A stretch of DNA of 64,000 nt from Nocardioides sp. cx-173 (GTDB taxonomy: Bacteria > Actinomycetota > Actinomycetes > Propionibacteriales > Nocardioidaceae): positions 4,156,501 to 4,220,500 of the forward strand of contig NZ_CP088262.1 in the NCBI RefSeq assembly GCF_021117365.1. The letters run 5' to 3'. Under the pieces are notes generated by a model, which ran no database searches, was not told where the DNA came from, and was given only the letters and a program-made list of their open reading frames with translations. The position numbers and the translations under genes were made by a program. The number at the start of each line of letters is the position of its first letter. The stretch's first letter is position 1. This document shows, piece after piece, positions 38,066 to 46,930 of the stretch.

Positions 38066-38135
38066 CACCGCTGACCCGTCAGAAACTTTCTGACGGGTCA
38101 GCGGTGATTTGCGCGAGTTTGTGACGGGTCAGCGG
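38066..38135. terminator. Long hairpin plus a third arm after the FadE5-like gene
   Basis: Arms of 20 nt (38066-38085 and 38087-38106; core CCGCTGACCCGTCAGAAA against TTTCTGACGGGTCAGCGG) flank a single C. A further copy of part of the right arm, TGACGGGTCAGCGG, lies at 38122-38135. It begins 6 nt after the stop codon. Confidence 0.75.
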
Positions 38136-38175
38136 GAGTGAGGGTCGCCCCCCTGGTTGGCCTAGGTTAGGCGGC

Positions 38176-38994
38176 ATGCTGAGCGACCAGGAGCGACTTG
38201 CCGGGTACGTCGAGGTGTGGTGGGAGGCGATCCACGACCTCACCGGGGTGCTCGAGGAGCTCACGCCCGAGGAGTGGGACAGGCCCACCGACCTGCCCGG
38301 CTGGGACGTGCGTGCGGTCGCCTCGCACGTGGCCCACCTGGAGGCGGTGCTCGCCGGCGGGCCGGAGGAGACGGCCGAGGTGGGGCAGCCGCCGCACGTC
38401 ACCGCGCCCATGGGGCTCTACACCGAGATCGGCGTGGTCAACCGCCGCGACGCCGACCCCGACCTGATCATCAACGAGATCCGCGAGGCCGCCACCACCC
38501 GGCACACGGCGCTGCTGGCCGACCCGCCCGCCGACGCCCAGGCCCGCCCCGAGGTGGTCTTCGGCGGCGTCCCCTGGAGCTGGGAGACGCTCCTGCGCAA
38601 TCGCCCACTGGACGTGTGGATGCACGCGCAGGACATCCGGCGTGCGGTCGGACGACCCGGCGGGATGGACCTCGCCGTGGCCCGGCACACGGCGGAGTAC
38701 CTCGCCGAGAGCCTGGGCTACGTGCTCGCCAAGAAGGTGGGCGCGCCGCAGGGCACGACTCTGGTCCTGGAGATGGCAGGCAGCGAGCCCTTCGCCTTCA
38801 CGGTCAGCGGCTCGGGGCGCGGCGAGCGCCTGCCCTCGCCCCCGGCGGATCCGACCACCTGCCTGCGCATGGATCGCGAGACCTTCGTCGTCCTCGCCGG
38901 CGGCCGGCGGCCGCCCGCACCCGGGGCCGTCGAGGTCGTCGGCGACCGAGAGCTGGGCGAGCGCGTGGTCGACGCGATGGCGACGACGCCATGA
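38176..38994 (+). CDS. DinB-like maleylpyruvate isomerase family (mycothiol-dependent) protein
   Basis: 272 residues. N-terminal DinB-like four-helix bundle: TGVLEELTPEEWDRPTDLPGWDVRAVASHVAHLEAVL (split by loops; metal His in SHVAHLE) and LDVWMHAQDIRRAVG with the later metal His. The C-terminal MDMPI domain carries CLRMDRETFVVLAGGR. This is the TIGR03083 type, often mycothiol-dependent metalloenzymes. TAGGTT is 7 nt before the ATG. The stop overlaps the SDR start (ATGA), so the two are co-translated. The substrate is unknown; true maleylpyruvate isomerase activity is not implied. Confidence 0.88.
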   Translation: MLSDQERLAGYVEVWWEAIHDLTGVLEELTPEEWDRPTDLPGWDVRAVASHVAHLEAVLAGGPEETAEVGQPPHVTAPMGLYTEIGVVNRRDADPDLIINEIREAATTRHTALLADPPADAQARPEVVFGGVPWSWETLLRNRPLDVWMHAQDIRRAVGRPGGMDLAVARHTAEYLAESLGYVLAKKVGAPQGTTLVLEMAGSEPFAFTVSGSGRGERLPSPPADPTTCLRMDRETFVVLAGGRRPPAPGAVEVVGDRELGERVVDAMATTP

Positions 38995-39917
38995 GCGGAT
39001 GGCGGCTCGAGGACATCCCCGACCAGACCGGCCGGACGGTCCTGGTCACGGGGACGACGGTCGGCGGGCTCGGGCACCACACCGCCCTCGAGCTCGCCCG
39101 CCGCGGTGCGCGGGTGGTCCTGTCCGGGCGCTCGGAGGCCAAGATCGACGAGACCGAGCGGGCGGTGCGCGCAGAGCTGCCCGAGGCGCTCCTGGAGCGG
39201 CTGACCGTGGACCTGTCCGACCTGGGCTCGGTACGCCGGGCGGCGGCCTCGGCGGCGCGGCTCGGCACGATCGACGTGTTGGTCAACAACGCCGGCGTCA
39301 TGGGCACGCCGTACTCCCGCACGGCCGACGGGCTGGAGCTCCAGATGGCCACCAACCACTTCGGCCCGTTCCTGCTCACCGGGCTGCTGCTGCCTCAGCT
39401 CGTCGCGAGCGGCGACGCGCGTGTGGTGACCGTGTCCTCGCAGTTCCACCGGCTCGCCAAGGCCGCCCCGCTGGGGGACCCGCTGGTCCAGCAGGGCCGC
39501 TACTCGCGCTGGCCGACATACGCCGCCTCCAAGCTCGCCAACATGCTCTTCGTCTACGAGCTGGAGCGCCGCGCGACGGCCGCCGGGATCCCGCTGCGCG
39601 CCTACGCCGCGCACCCCGGCTTCGCCGGCACCCACCTCGCCGCCAACGGGCAGTACGGCCGGTCCACCGGGGGCGTCGCCTCGATCCTCGACGCGACCAT
39701 CCGCGCGGTGTCGCAGTCCGCGGCCGCCGGCGCCTGGCCCAGCCTCATGGCGGCCACGGCCGACCTGCCCGGCGGCACCTACTGCGGGCCCGGGGGCCTC
39801 GGCGAGATCGCCGGTGCGCCCCAGGTGGTCACCGCCAGCAGGGCCGCGCGCGACCCCGACGCCCAGCGCCGGCTCTGGGAGATCAGCGAGCAGACCACGG
39901 GCATCAGCTACCCCTGA
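38991..39917 (+). CDS. Short-chain dehydrogenase/reductase
   Basis: 308 residues, Rossmann-fold NAD(P) oxidoreductase of the retinol-dehydrogenase-like group. It has DVLVNNAGVMGTPYSRT, RVVTVSSQFHRLAK and the catalytic YAASKLANMLF. The nucleotide loop is unusual: TGTTVGGLGHHTA has one residue more than the normal TGxxxGxG spacing. Arg in SGRSEAKIDE suggests NADP preference. Coupled by ATGA to the DinB-like gene. Substrate unknown. Confidence 0.9.
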   Translation: MSGWRLEDIPDQTGRTVLVTGTTVGGLGHHTALELARRGARVVLSGRSEAKIDETERAVRAELPEALLERLTVDLSDLGSVRRAAASAARLGTIDVLVNNAGVMGTPYSRTADGLELQMATNHFGPFLLTGLLLPQLVASGDARVVTVSSQFHRLAKAAPLGDPLVQQGRYSRWPTYAASKLANMLFVYELERRATAAGIPLRAYAAHPGFAGTHLAANGQYGRSTGGVASILDATIRAVSQSAAAGAWPSLMAATADLPGGTYCGPGGLGEIAGAPQVVTASRAARDPDAQRRLWEISEQTTGISYP

Positions 39918-39984
39918 CCAAAGTCGGGGCCGGCCCGACCGCGGACCGATGTGGCGCCCAGCGGGGCCGCCTAGCGTCGAGCCC

Positions 39985-40662
39985 ATGGCCTCCGACGACC
40001 CGCTGCAGACCTGGGAGCTCCGCGTCGAGGGGCGCTCGCACCGCGTCGAGGTCTACGGCTCGGTCTCGCGCCGCATCCAGTGGTGGGTCGACGGCGACCT
40101 GGTCCTCGAGCGGAGGTCGGCCGACGACAAGCCCCGCTTCAGCCTCAAGGAGCGCCCCGAGCTCGGCAGCCTGACCCTGCGCTTCAGCGGCCTGGGCAAG
40201 CCGCGGCGCGCCACGGTCGTCGCCCCCGGGCAGCTCGCCGGCATCGACCTGGACCCGGAGCCGGGATCCCCCGCGGCGGCCTACGAGGACCGCGTGCGCG
40301 CGCACCCCCGCCGCTACGCCCTGATCGAGACCGCGGGCGGCGTGGCCGCCGTGGTCGTGCCGATCCTGGTGACCGTGCTGCTGGCGCGCCTGGCGTTCTC
40401 CATCGCCTGGCCCGACTGGGATCTGCCGCGCGTCCCGTTCCCGGACCTGCCGGACCTGCCGTCGCTGCCGTCGGTGCCGCTCCCCGACCTGCCCAACTTC
40501 GAGATCTCGCTGCCCGGGTGGGTGCGCGAGGTCCTCGACAAGTCCGAGTACGTCTTGCCGATCGTGATCGCCTACGTGCTCGCCCGGCGAGAGATCGCCC
40601 GGCGCCGCAAGCAGGACGAGCTGCGGGCTCGGGCTCGGGATCGGGGTCGGGACGCGGAGTAG
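39985..40662 (+). CDS. Membrane protein of unknown function with a Pro/Asp/Leu linker
   Basis: 225 residues. Residues 1-110 are a soluble beta-rich domain (WELRVEGRSHRVEVYG, RIQWWVDGDLVLER). One membrane helix (GGVAAVVVPILVTVLLARLA) follows, then a repetitive PDLPDLPSLPSVPLPDLPNF linker, a second hydrophobic stretch (YVLPIVIAYVLA) and a strongly charged C-terminus. TAGCGT lies 7 nt before the ATG. It abuts the convergent gene with no gap between the stop codons. Not recognised. Confidence 0.75.
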   Translation: MASDDPLQTWELRVEGRSHRVEVYGSVSRRIQWWVDGDLVLERRSADDKPRFSLKERPELGSLTLRFSGLGKPRRATVVAPGQLAGIDLDPEPGSPAAAYEDRVRAHPRRYALIETAGGVAAVVVPILVTVLLARLAFSIAWPDWDLPRVPFPDLPDLPSLPSVPLPDLPNFEISLPGWVREVLDKSEYVLPIVIAYVLARREIARRRKQDELRARARDRGRDAE

Positions 40663-42261
40663 TCAGCGCCGGTCGCGCACCCGGACCAGGCCGGCCAGCG
40701 TGGCGACGTACACCGACCCGTCGGGCGAGAGGGTCACCGCCGAGTAGTGGTTGTTGAACATCGAGCCGATGCCCGTGCGCACCGACCACAGGGTGCGCCC
40801 GGTCTCGGCGCTGAGGGCGGAGAGGTACCACGCGTTGACGCCGAGCAGGCTCGAGCGCTTCGTGTAGGCGTAGACCAGCCCGGTCTCCAGCGACACCTTG
40901 GCCACCGACGTGGGCGCGATCGCCTCGGAGGTCCACACCAGCTCGCACTCGCCGCCGGCGACGTCGACGCGGGCGAACCCGCCCGCCGGCGTGAAGCCGA
41001 GGACGGTGCTCAGCGGGTTGCGGTAGCCGTGGTTGTTCTCGACGATCACCCCGTCGCCGACCGAGACCAGGGAGTTGTCGGTGGCGCTGGCATCGTCGCC
41101 GAAGACCGCACGCTGGCAGACCAGGGAGCCGTCGCCGGTGTCGTAGAGCTGGACGTTCATGCGCGGCTCGGCGTTGTCGGTGATCGCCACCAGCCCGCCC
41201 GGCAGCACCGTCGGCGTGGTCCCGCTGCCGCGACTCAGCTGCCCGGGCTTCACGTCGGTGCCGCGGTCGTACGGCGTACGCCAGCGGACCACCGGCCGTC
41301 GGGCGCGGTCGACGCCGAGTTCGTAGAGCGCGTGGGCGGTGACGACGTAGACGCCGCCGTCCCGAGAGACCGAGAAGGAGTTGGCGATCTCCTCGCCGAG
41401 GTCCAGCACCGTCGCCCGCCCGGTGCCGGGGTCGACGAAGCCGACCCGGCCGTCCTCGGTCACGTACCAGATCCGGCCCTCCCAGTCGGGCATCAGCGCG
41501 ATCAGGCAGTCGTCCTCGGGGATCTGCTCGGTCAGGTCGTAGGCCGTCTGGACGGTCAGGTCGGGCTCGCCGGCGCCGTCGGCGGTCGCGACCGCGACGA
41601 TCCTGCGGTCGGTGGTGGCCGTGACGGCCCGGTCCTGGTCGTCGAGGAAGAAGTACGAGCCGCCGCAGAGGTTCTCCCACGGGCGCTTGCCGTTGCCGTT
41701 GTCGCGCCGCGCCGGCAGCTCGAGGGTGTCGCGCGGGCGCATCGACTCGGGGTCGATGACGTGCAGCACCGGGCCCCGCACGGTCCCGCACAGCGCGATC
41801 AGCCGCTCGCGGCTGTCGAAGGCGAGGGTCGCGCACTCCTTCACGCCGTACCAGGCGGTGTCGACCTCGGGGGACTCTCCCACCGGGCCGGGACCGGCGT
41901 ACGCGTCGGAGGCCCAGCCGTCGTTGTGCATCGAGCTGCTGCCGTTGGGCGCCAGGCGGGGGTGCTGGGGCAGCCGGAGGTCCAGGGGCGTGGGGGTCGC
42001 CGGGCGGCCGGTGTAGGCGGGGGTCACGAGGGCGCCCGCGCCGGGCGGGACGGGGAGGTAGCCGTCGGGGACCAGGACCACGACGCCGGCGAGCACCGCG
42101 ACCGCGCCGGCCCACGCCGCCACGACGCGCCAGGTGGGACGCAGCCAGCCGCGCACGCGCGGGACCGCGAGCGCGCCCAGGCCGAGCAGGAGGACCAGCG
42201 GTCCGAGCGCCCAGAGGAGGACAGCGAACGCCAGGAGTGCGGCGGAGCGCTGGAGCCTCAC
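40663..42261 (-). CDS. Membrane-anchored beta-propeller-like protein
   Basis: 532 residues from a GTG that overlaps the crotonase stop (GTGA). Two N-terminal hydrophobic segments (SAALLAFAVLLWALGPLVLLLG and VVAAWAGAVAVLAGVVVLV) are followed by an exported region of PQQ/WD-like strand repeats: LHVIDPESMRPRDTLEL, RIWYVTEDGRVGFVDPGTG, GGVYVVTAHALYELGV, YLSALSAETGRTLWSV, GSVYVATLAGLVRVRD. It looks like a surface propeller that binds a ligand or protein. No catalytic residues recognised. Co-translated with the crotonase, though the functional link is unclear. Confidence 0.75.
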   Translation of the reverse strand: MRLQRSAALLAFAVLLWALGPLVLLLGLGALAVPRVRGWLRPTWRVVAAWAGAVAVLAGVVVLVPDGYLPVPPGAGALVTPAYTGRPATPTPLDLRLPQHPRLAPNGSSSMHNDGWASDAYAGPGPVGESPEVDTAWYGVKECATLAFDSRERLIALCGTVRGPVLHVIDPESMRPRDTLELPARRDNGNGKRPWENLCGGSYFFLDDQDRAVTATTDRRIVAVATADGAGEPDLTVQTAYDLTEQIPEDDCLIALMPDWEGRIWYVTEDGRVGFVDPGTGRATVLDLGEEIANSFSVSRDGGVYVVTAHALYELGVDRARRPVVRWRTPYDRGTDVKPGQLSRGSGTTPTVLPGGLVAITDNAEPRMNVQLYDTGDGSLVCQRAVFGDDASATDNSLVSVGDGVIVENNHGYRNPLSTVLGFTPAGGFARVDVAGGECELVWTSEAIAPTSVAKVSLETGLVYAYTKRSSLLGVNAWYLSALSAETGRTLWSVRTGIGSMFNNHYSAVTLSPDGSVYVATLAGLVRVRDRR

Positions 42262-43052
42262 CGCCCGCGGCGCACGAACTGCGGGGAGACCTTCGCGAAC
42301 GCCGCCTCGCGGGCGACCAAGGTGTTGCGCGCGAACAGCAGGAAGGCCTGCTCGACCCGCTCGCGCGCGAACGTGTGGCGCGGGCTCGAGGTCCAGGTGT
42401 CGTTGAACAGCCGCTTGGCGGCGGCGAGCTGGTCGGGACTGCGGGCCTTGAGCCGCTCGGCGAGGTCCACCGCGGCGACCACCGGGTCCGTGGCCAGGTC
42501 GGTGACCAGGCCCAGGTCGCGGGCCTCCTTGCCGGACACCGTCTCGGCGGTCATCGTCAGTCTCTTGGCCACGTCGATCCCGACCAGCTCGGCGAGACTG
42601 CGGATGCCCGACATGTCGGGGATGATCCCCCACTTGCCCTCGAGCACCGACCAGCTCGAGTCCGGGGTGGCGATCCGGAAGTCCGCGGCCAGCGCGATCT
42701 GCAGCCCGCCGCCGAGGCAGTGCCCGTGGACGGCCGCGATCACCGGCACCGGCACCCGGCGCCAGGCCCAGCAGGCCTCCTGGAAGGTGTTGGTCCCGCG
42801 CCACGGCCGCGGCAGGAAGCTGGTGACCACCTTCGCCGGCTGCCTGAGCACGTGCCCGAAGTCGAGCCCCGCGCAGAACGAGTCACCCTCCCCCGAGATC
42901 ACCACCGCGCGCAGCGTCCGGTCCTTGCGCAGCATCTGCGCGGTCGAGACCAGGTCGTCGAGGATCTGCAGCGTCAGCGCGTTGAGCTTCTCGGGCCGGT
43001 CCAGGCGCACGTGCGCGATGCCGTCCTCGATCGTGCAGGTCACGTGGCTCAT
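42258..43052 (-). CDS. Crotonase-family protein, dienoyl-CoA isomerase-like
   Basis: 264 residues. Crotonase landmarks: [25 protein letters not shown] (oxyanion region) and [20 protein letters not shown]. The hydratase Glu of GGGxE is replaced by Gln. In [14 protein letters not shown] a Glu and an Asp eight residues later line up with the catalytic Glu/Asp pair of delta3,5-delta2,4-dienoyl-CoA isomerase. An isomerase therefore fits better than a hydratase. TACGAT 6 nt before the ATG supports a leaderless start. The role is probably oxidation of unsaturated fatty acids. Confidence 0.88.
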   Translation of the reverse strand: MSHVTCTIEDGIAHVRLDRPEKLNALTLQILDDLVSTAQMLRKDRTLRAVVISGEGDSFCAGLDFGHVLRQPAKVVTSFLPRPWRGTNTFQEACWAWRRVPVPVIAAVHGHCLGGGLQIALAADFRIATPDSSWSVLEGKWGIIPDMSGIRSLAELVGIDVAKRLTMTAETVSGKEARDLGLVTDLATDPVVAAVDLAERLKARSPDQLAAAKRLFNDTWTSSPRHTFARERVEQAFLLFARNTLVAREAAFAKVSPQFVRRGR

Positions 43053-43093
43053 GGGTGAATCGTAGGGCGGGGCCACCATGCATGATGGGCGCC

Positions 43094-44728
43094 ATGGCCG
43101 AGTCTCGCGCGGGAACGCCCGCCCAGCCCCAGGACCTCGTCGACGTCGCGCACCTGGTGACGGCGTACTACACCGGGGTGCCGGACCCCGAGGACGTCGA
43201 CCAGCAGGTCGCGTTCGGCACCAGCGGGCACCGCGGCAGCAGCCTGCGCACCAGCTTCAACGAGACCCACATCCTGGCCACGACCCAGGCGATCTGCGAC
43301 TACCGCAAGGAGCAGGGCTACGACGGCCCGCTCTTCATCGGCCGCGACACCCACGGGCTGTCCGAGCCCGCGTGGGCGACGGCGCTGGAGGTGCTCGCGG
43401 GCAACGACGTCACCGTCCTGGTCGACGCCGCCGACCGCTACACGCCCACCCCGGCCGTCTCGCACGCGATCATCCGCGCCAACCGCGCCAAGGCCTCGGG
43501 GCTGGCCGACGGCATCGTCGTCACCCCTTCGCACAACCCGCCCAGCGACGGCGGCTTCAAGTACAACCCGCCCCACGGCGGACCGGCCGACACCGACGCC
43601 ACCTCGGCGATCGCCGCGCGCGCCAACGAGCTGATCGCGGCCGGGCTGGACGGCGTACGGCGGATCCCCTTCGCGCGGGCCCGGGCGGCGGCGTCGTCCT
43701 ACGACTTCCTGGGCACCTACGTCGACGACCTGCCACAGGTGCTCGACCTCGCGGCGGTCCGCGAGGCCGGGGTGCGCATCGGCGCCGACCCGCTCGGCGG
43801 CGCCAGCGTCGACTACTGGGGCGCGATCGCGGAGCGGCACGGCCTCGACCTGACCGTCGTCAACCCGCTGGTCGACCCCACCTGGCGCTTCATGACGCTG
43901 GACTGGGACGAGAAGATCCGCATGGACTGCTCCTCCCCGAGCGCGATGGCGTCGCTGATCTCACGCAAGGACGAGTACGACGTGGCCACCGGCAACGACG
44001 CCGACTCCGACCGACACGGGATCGTCACGCCGGACGGCGGGCTGATGAACCCCAACCACTTCCTGGCGGTCGCGATCGGCTACCTCTTCGGCGGCGCCCG
44101 TCCCGGCTGGCCCGAGGCCGCCCGGATCGGCAAGACGCTGGTGTCGTCCTCCATGATCGACCGGGTCGCCGCGTCGCTGGGCAAGCCGATGGTGGAGGTG
44201 CCGGTCGGGTTCAAGTGGTTCGTGCCCGGCCTGATCGACGGCTCGTTCGGCTTCGGCGGCGAGGAGTCGGCGGGCGCGTCGTTCCTGCGCACCGACGGCA
44301 GCACCTGGACCACCGACAAGGACGGCATCATCCTCGCGCTGCTGGCCTCCGAGATCCTGGCGAGGACCGGCCGCAGCCCCAGTGAGCACTACGCCGACCT
44401 GGTGGCCCAGCACGGCGCCCCGGCGTACGCGCGCATCGACGCCCCCGCCGACCGCGCGCAGAAGGCCAAGCTCGCCGCCCTCTCCCCCGACGCCGTCACC
44501 GCCACCGAGCTGGCCGGCGAGGAGATCACCGCCAAGCTCACCGAGGCGCCCGGCAACCGCGCCAGGATCGGCGGCCTCAAGGTGACGACCGAGTCCGCCT
44601 GGTTCGCCGCGCGGCCCTCCGGGACCGAGGACGTCTACAAGATCTACGCCGAGTCCTTCCAGGGTCCCGAGCACCTGGCCCGCGTGCAGGAGGAGGCGCG
44701 CGAGGTGGTGTCCGCGGCACTGGGTTGA
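43094..44728 (+). CDS. pgm: Phosphoglucomutase (alpha-D-glucose phosphate-specific)
   Basis: 544 residues, interconverts glucose-1-P and glucose-6-P. Motifs: [12 protein letters not shown], the phosphoserine loop [22 protein letters not shown], Mg loop [10 protein letters not shown], sugar loop [11 protein letters not shown] and phosphate loop [15 protein letters not shown]. The length is standard. ATG 43094 is chosen because CATGAT lies 7 nt upstream. Stands alone between the crotonase and a sensor kinase. Confidence 0.96.
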   Translation: MAESRAGTPAQPQDLVDVAHLVTAYYTGVPDPEDVDQQVAFGTSGHRGSSLRTSFNETHILATTQAICDYRKEQGYDGPLFIGRDTHGLSEPAWATALEVLAGNDVTVLVDAADRYTPTPAVSHAIIRANRAKASGLADGIVVTPSHNPPSDGGFKYNPPHGGPADTDATSAIAARANELIAAGLDGVRRIPFARARAAASSYDFLGTYVDDLPQVLDLAAVREAGVRIGADPLGGASVDYWGAIAERHGLDLTVVNPLVDPTWRFMTLDWDEKIRMDCSSPSAMASLISRKDEYDVATGNDADSDRHGIVTPDGGLMNPNHFLAVAIGYLFGGARPGWPEAARIGKTLVSSSMIDRVAASLGKPMVEVPVGFKWFVPGLIDGSFGFGGEESAGASFLRTDGSTWTTDKDGIILALLASEILARTGRSPSEHYADLVAQHGAPAYARIDAPADRAQKAKLAALSPDAVTATELAGEEITAKLTEAPGNRARIGGLKVTTESAWFAARPSGTEDVYKIYAESFQGPEHLARVQEEAREVVSAALG

Positions 44729-44836
44729 CGTCACCGCGCTGACGTGACCGGGCTGACGCCAGCGGGCCGCGTGCCGACGCGTCGCCGCTTCCCCTACGGT
44801 TGTCCTCGCCCGGCGTCGACGAAGAGGGGGCCCGCG

Positions 44837-46318
44837 GTGACTGAGTCCTCCGGCAGCTCCGACCTGTGGAACCTCACCCTGCAGCACTCCCCGATCGGCA
44901 TGGCGCTGGTCGCGCCGGACGGGCGCCTGCTCATGGCGAACCGCGCCCTGGCGGACATGCTGGGCTACGAGGTCGACGACCTCACCTCGCGCGGGTTCCA
45001 GGAGATCACCCACCCCGAGGACCTCGCCGTCGACCTCGAGCTGGTGGCCCGGACCCTGGCGGGGGAGATCGACTCCTTCCGGCTGCGCAAGCGCTACCTG
45101 CATGCGCAGGGCCAGGTCATCTGGGGCGACCTGTCCGCCGCCCTGGTGCGCGGCCGTGACGGCACCCCGCTGCACTTCATCTCACAGATCCTCGACGTCA
45201 CCGACCAGCACCAGCAGGAGGAGCGGCTCAGGAGGGCCAACGCCGAGCTCGAGCGGGAGCGCCAGGCGCTGGAGGCGATCTTCGAGACGGTGGGGGTCGG
45301 TCTGCTGCTGATCGGGCCGGACGGCCGGTACGAGCGGATGAACCGCCGGCACGAGGAGACGATGTGGCTGCCGTTCCCCGACGGCCACGAGGGCCACGCC
45401 GGCCAGCTCGGCCACGTCTACCGTCTGGACGGCACGACGCCGCTCACCAAGGAGGAGATGCCGTCGCAGCGAGCCGCGATGGGCGAGGAGTTCGACGACT
45501 ACGCGTACTGGGCGGGCGAAGATCCCCTGACGCGGGCCGCCTTCTCGACCTCGGCCCGCCAGCTGCGCAGCGCCTCGGGCGAGAGGCTCGGCGCGGCCCT
45601 CGCCTACCAGGACATCACCGACCTGATGCGAGCGATCCAGGTCAAGGACCAGTTCGTGGCCTCGGTGTCGCACGAGCTGCGTACGCCGCTCACCTCCGTG
45701 CTCGGCTACCTGGAGATCCTCGGCTCCCGCAGCGACCTTCCGGCCCAGGTCGTGCGCCAGCTGCGGGTCGTGCAGCGCAACGCGCTCCGGCTGGAGTCCC
45801 TGGTCACGGATCTGCTCCACGTCGGTCAGGCCGACGAGGGCAGCCTGCCGCTGCGCCGCGGGCCCGCGGACCTCGCGTCGCTGACGCGCCACGCCGTCGA
45901 GGCCGTGGCGGCCGTCGCCGAAGAGGCCGGGGTGTCCCTCGAGGTCGACGTGCCCGACCGGCTCGACGCCGTGGTCGACGAGCAGCGCATGCGCCAGGTG
46001 GTGGACAACCTGCTCTCCAACGCGGTCAAGTACACGCTGCGCGACGGCTCGGTCACCGTGACGCTGTGGGAGGAGGACGGCACCGTCCTCCTCGCGGTGA
46101 GCGACACCGGCATCGGGATCGCGAGGGACGAGGTCGACCAGGTCTTCGACCGGTTCTTCCGCGGCCACCAGGCGCGCGACCGGCACATCCCGGGCACCGG
46201 TCTCGGGCTCGACATCGTCGGCTCCATCGTCGCCGCCCACGACGGCGAGGTGACGCTCGAGAGTCACCTGGGGGTGGGCAGCACCTTCCGGGTCAGCCTC
46301 CCGCTGACGAAGGTCTGA
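44837..46318 (+). CDS. Cytoplasmic PAS-PAS sensor histidine kinase
   Basis: 493 residues, no membrane segment. Two PAS domains (residues about 14-130 with HSPIGMALVAPDGRLLMAN and ITHPEDL; about 145-260 with FETVGVGLLLIGPDGRYERMN), HisKA with SVSHELRTPLTS (His about 278), and HATPase with DNLLSNAVKYT, SDTGIGIA and GTGLGLDIV. The GTG start is preceded by GAAGAGGGGG. The cognate response regulator is not adjacent in the same direction; the LuxR regulator beside it is convergent and has its own kinase. Confidence 0.92.
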   Translation: MTESSGSSDLWNLTLQHSPIGMALVAPDGRLLMANRALADMLGYEVDDLTSRGFQEITHPEDLAVDLELVARTLAGEIDSFRLRKRYLHAQGQVIWGDLSAALVRGRDGTPLHFISQILDVTDQHQQEERLRRANAELERERQALEAIFETVGVGLLLIGPDGRYERMNRRHEETMWLPFPDGHEGHAGQLGHVYRLDGTTPLTKEEMPSQRAAMGEEFDDYAYWAGEDPLTRAAFSTSARQLRSASGERLGAALAYQDITDLMRAIQVKDQFVASVSHELRTPLTSVLGYLEILGSRSDLPAQVVRQLRVVQRNALRLESLVTDLLHVGQADEGSLPLRRGPADLASLTRHAVEAVAAVAEEAGVSLEVDVPDRLDAVVDEQRMRQVVDNLLSNAVKYTLRDGSVTVTLWEEDGTVLLAVSDTGIGIARDEVDQVFDRFFRGHQARDRHIPGTGLGLDIVGSIVAAHDGEVTLESHLGVGSTFRVSLPLTKV

Positions 46319-46324
46319 CCAAGC

Positions 46325-46930
46325 TCAGAGCCAGCCGTTGTGGCGCGCGAGCAGCGCCGCCTCGGTCCGGTTGCGGGTGCCGGTCTTGCCGATCGCGTCG
46401 GACAGGTAGTTGCGCACCGTGCTCGCCGACAGGTGCAGTCGCCCCGCGATGTCCGCGACGGTGGAGCCGTCCTCGGCCGCGGCCAGCACGTCGCGCTCGC
46501 GCGAGGTCAGCGGGCTGACCGCGGTCCGCAGGGCCTGGCCGGCGAGCTGGGGGTCGACGACGGTGGCGCCGCCGGCGACCTGGCGGATCGCGTCGGCCAG
46601 CCCCTCGACCGGCCCGTCCTTGACCAGGAACCCGGCCGCCCCGGCGGCCATCGCGCGCTGGAGGTAGCCCGGGCGCCCGAAGGTCGTCACGATCACCACC
46701 CGGGTCTGCGGCAGCGCCTCCCTCAGGGCGGCGGCGGCCTCGATCCCCGACACGTGCGGGAGCTCGATGTCGAGCAGCGCCACGTCGGGCCTCGCCTCCA
46801 GCGCCGCCGGCACGATGTCGGCGCCGTCGGCCACCTGCGCCACGACCTCGAGGTCGTCCTCGAGGCCGAGGAGGACGGCGAGGGCGCCGCGCATCATCGC
46901 CTGGTCCTCGGCCAGGAGCACCCGGATCAC
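46325..46930 (-). CDS. LuxR/NarL-family response regulator
   Basis: 201 residues. Receiver domain IRVLLAEDQAMMRGAL with phospho-Asp in VALLDIELPHVSG (about residue 54) and LVKDGP Lys. C-terminal LuxR HTH LTSRERDVLAAAEDGSTVAD continues into IAGRLHLSASTVRNYLSDAI. The GTG start overlaps the kinase stop (GTGA), so it is the partner of that kinase. This DesR-like pair typically senses membrane or envelope stress; the target genes are unknown. Confidence 0.94.
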   Translation of the reverse strand: MIRVLLAEDQAMMRGALAVLLGLEDDLEVVAQVADGADIVPAALEARPDVALLDIELPHVSGIEAAAALREALPQTRVVIVTTFGRPGYLQRAMAAGAAGFLVKDGPVEGLADAIRQVAGGATVVDPQLAGQALRTAVSPLTSRERDVLAAAEDGSTVADIAGRLHLSASTVRNYLSDAIGKTGTRNRTEAALLARHNGWL

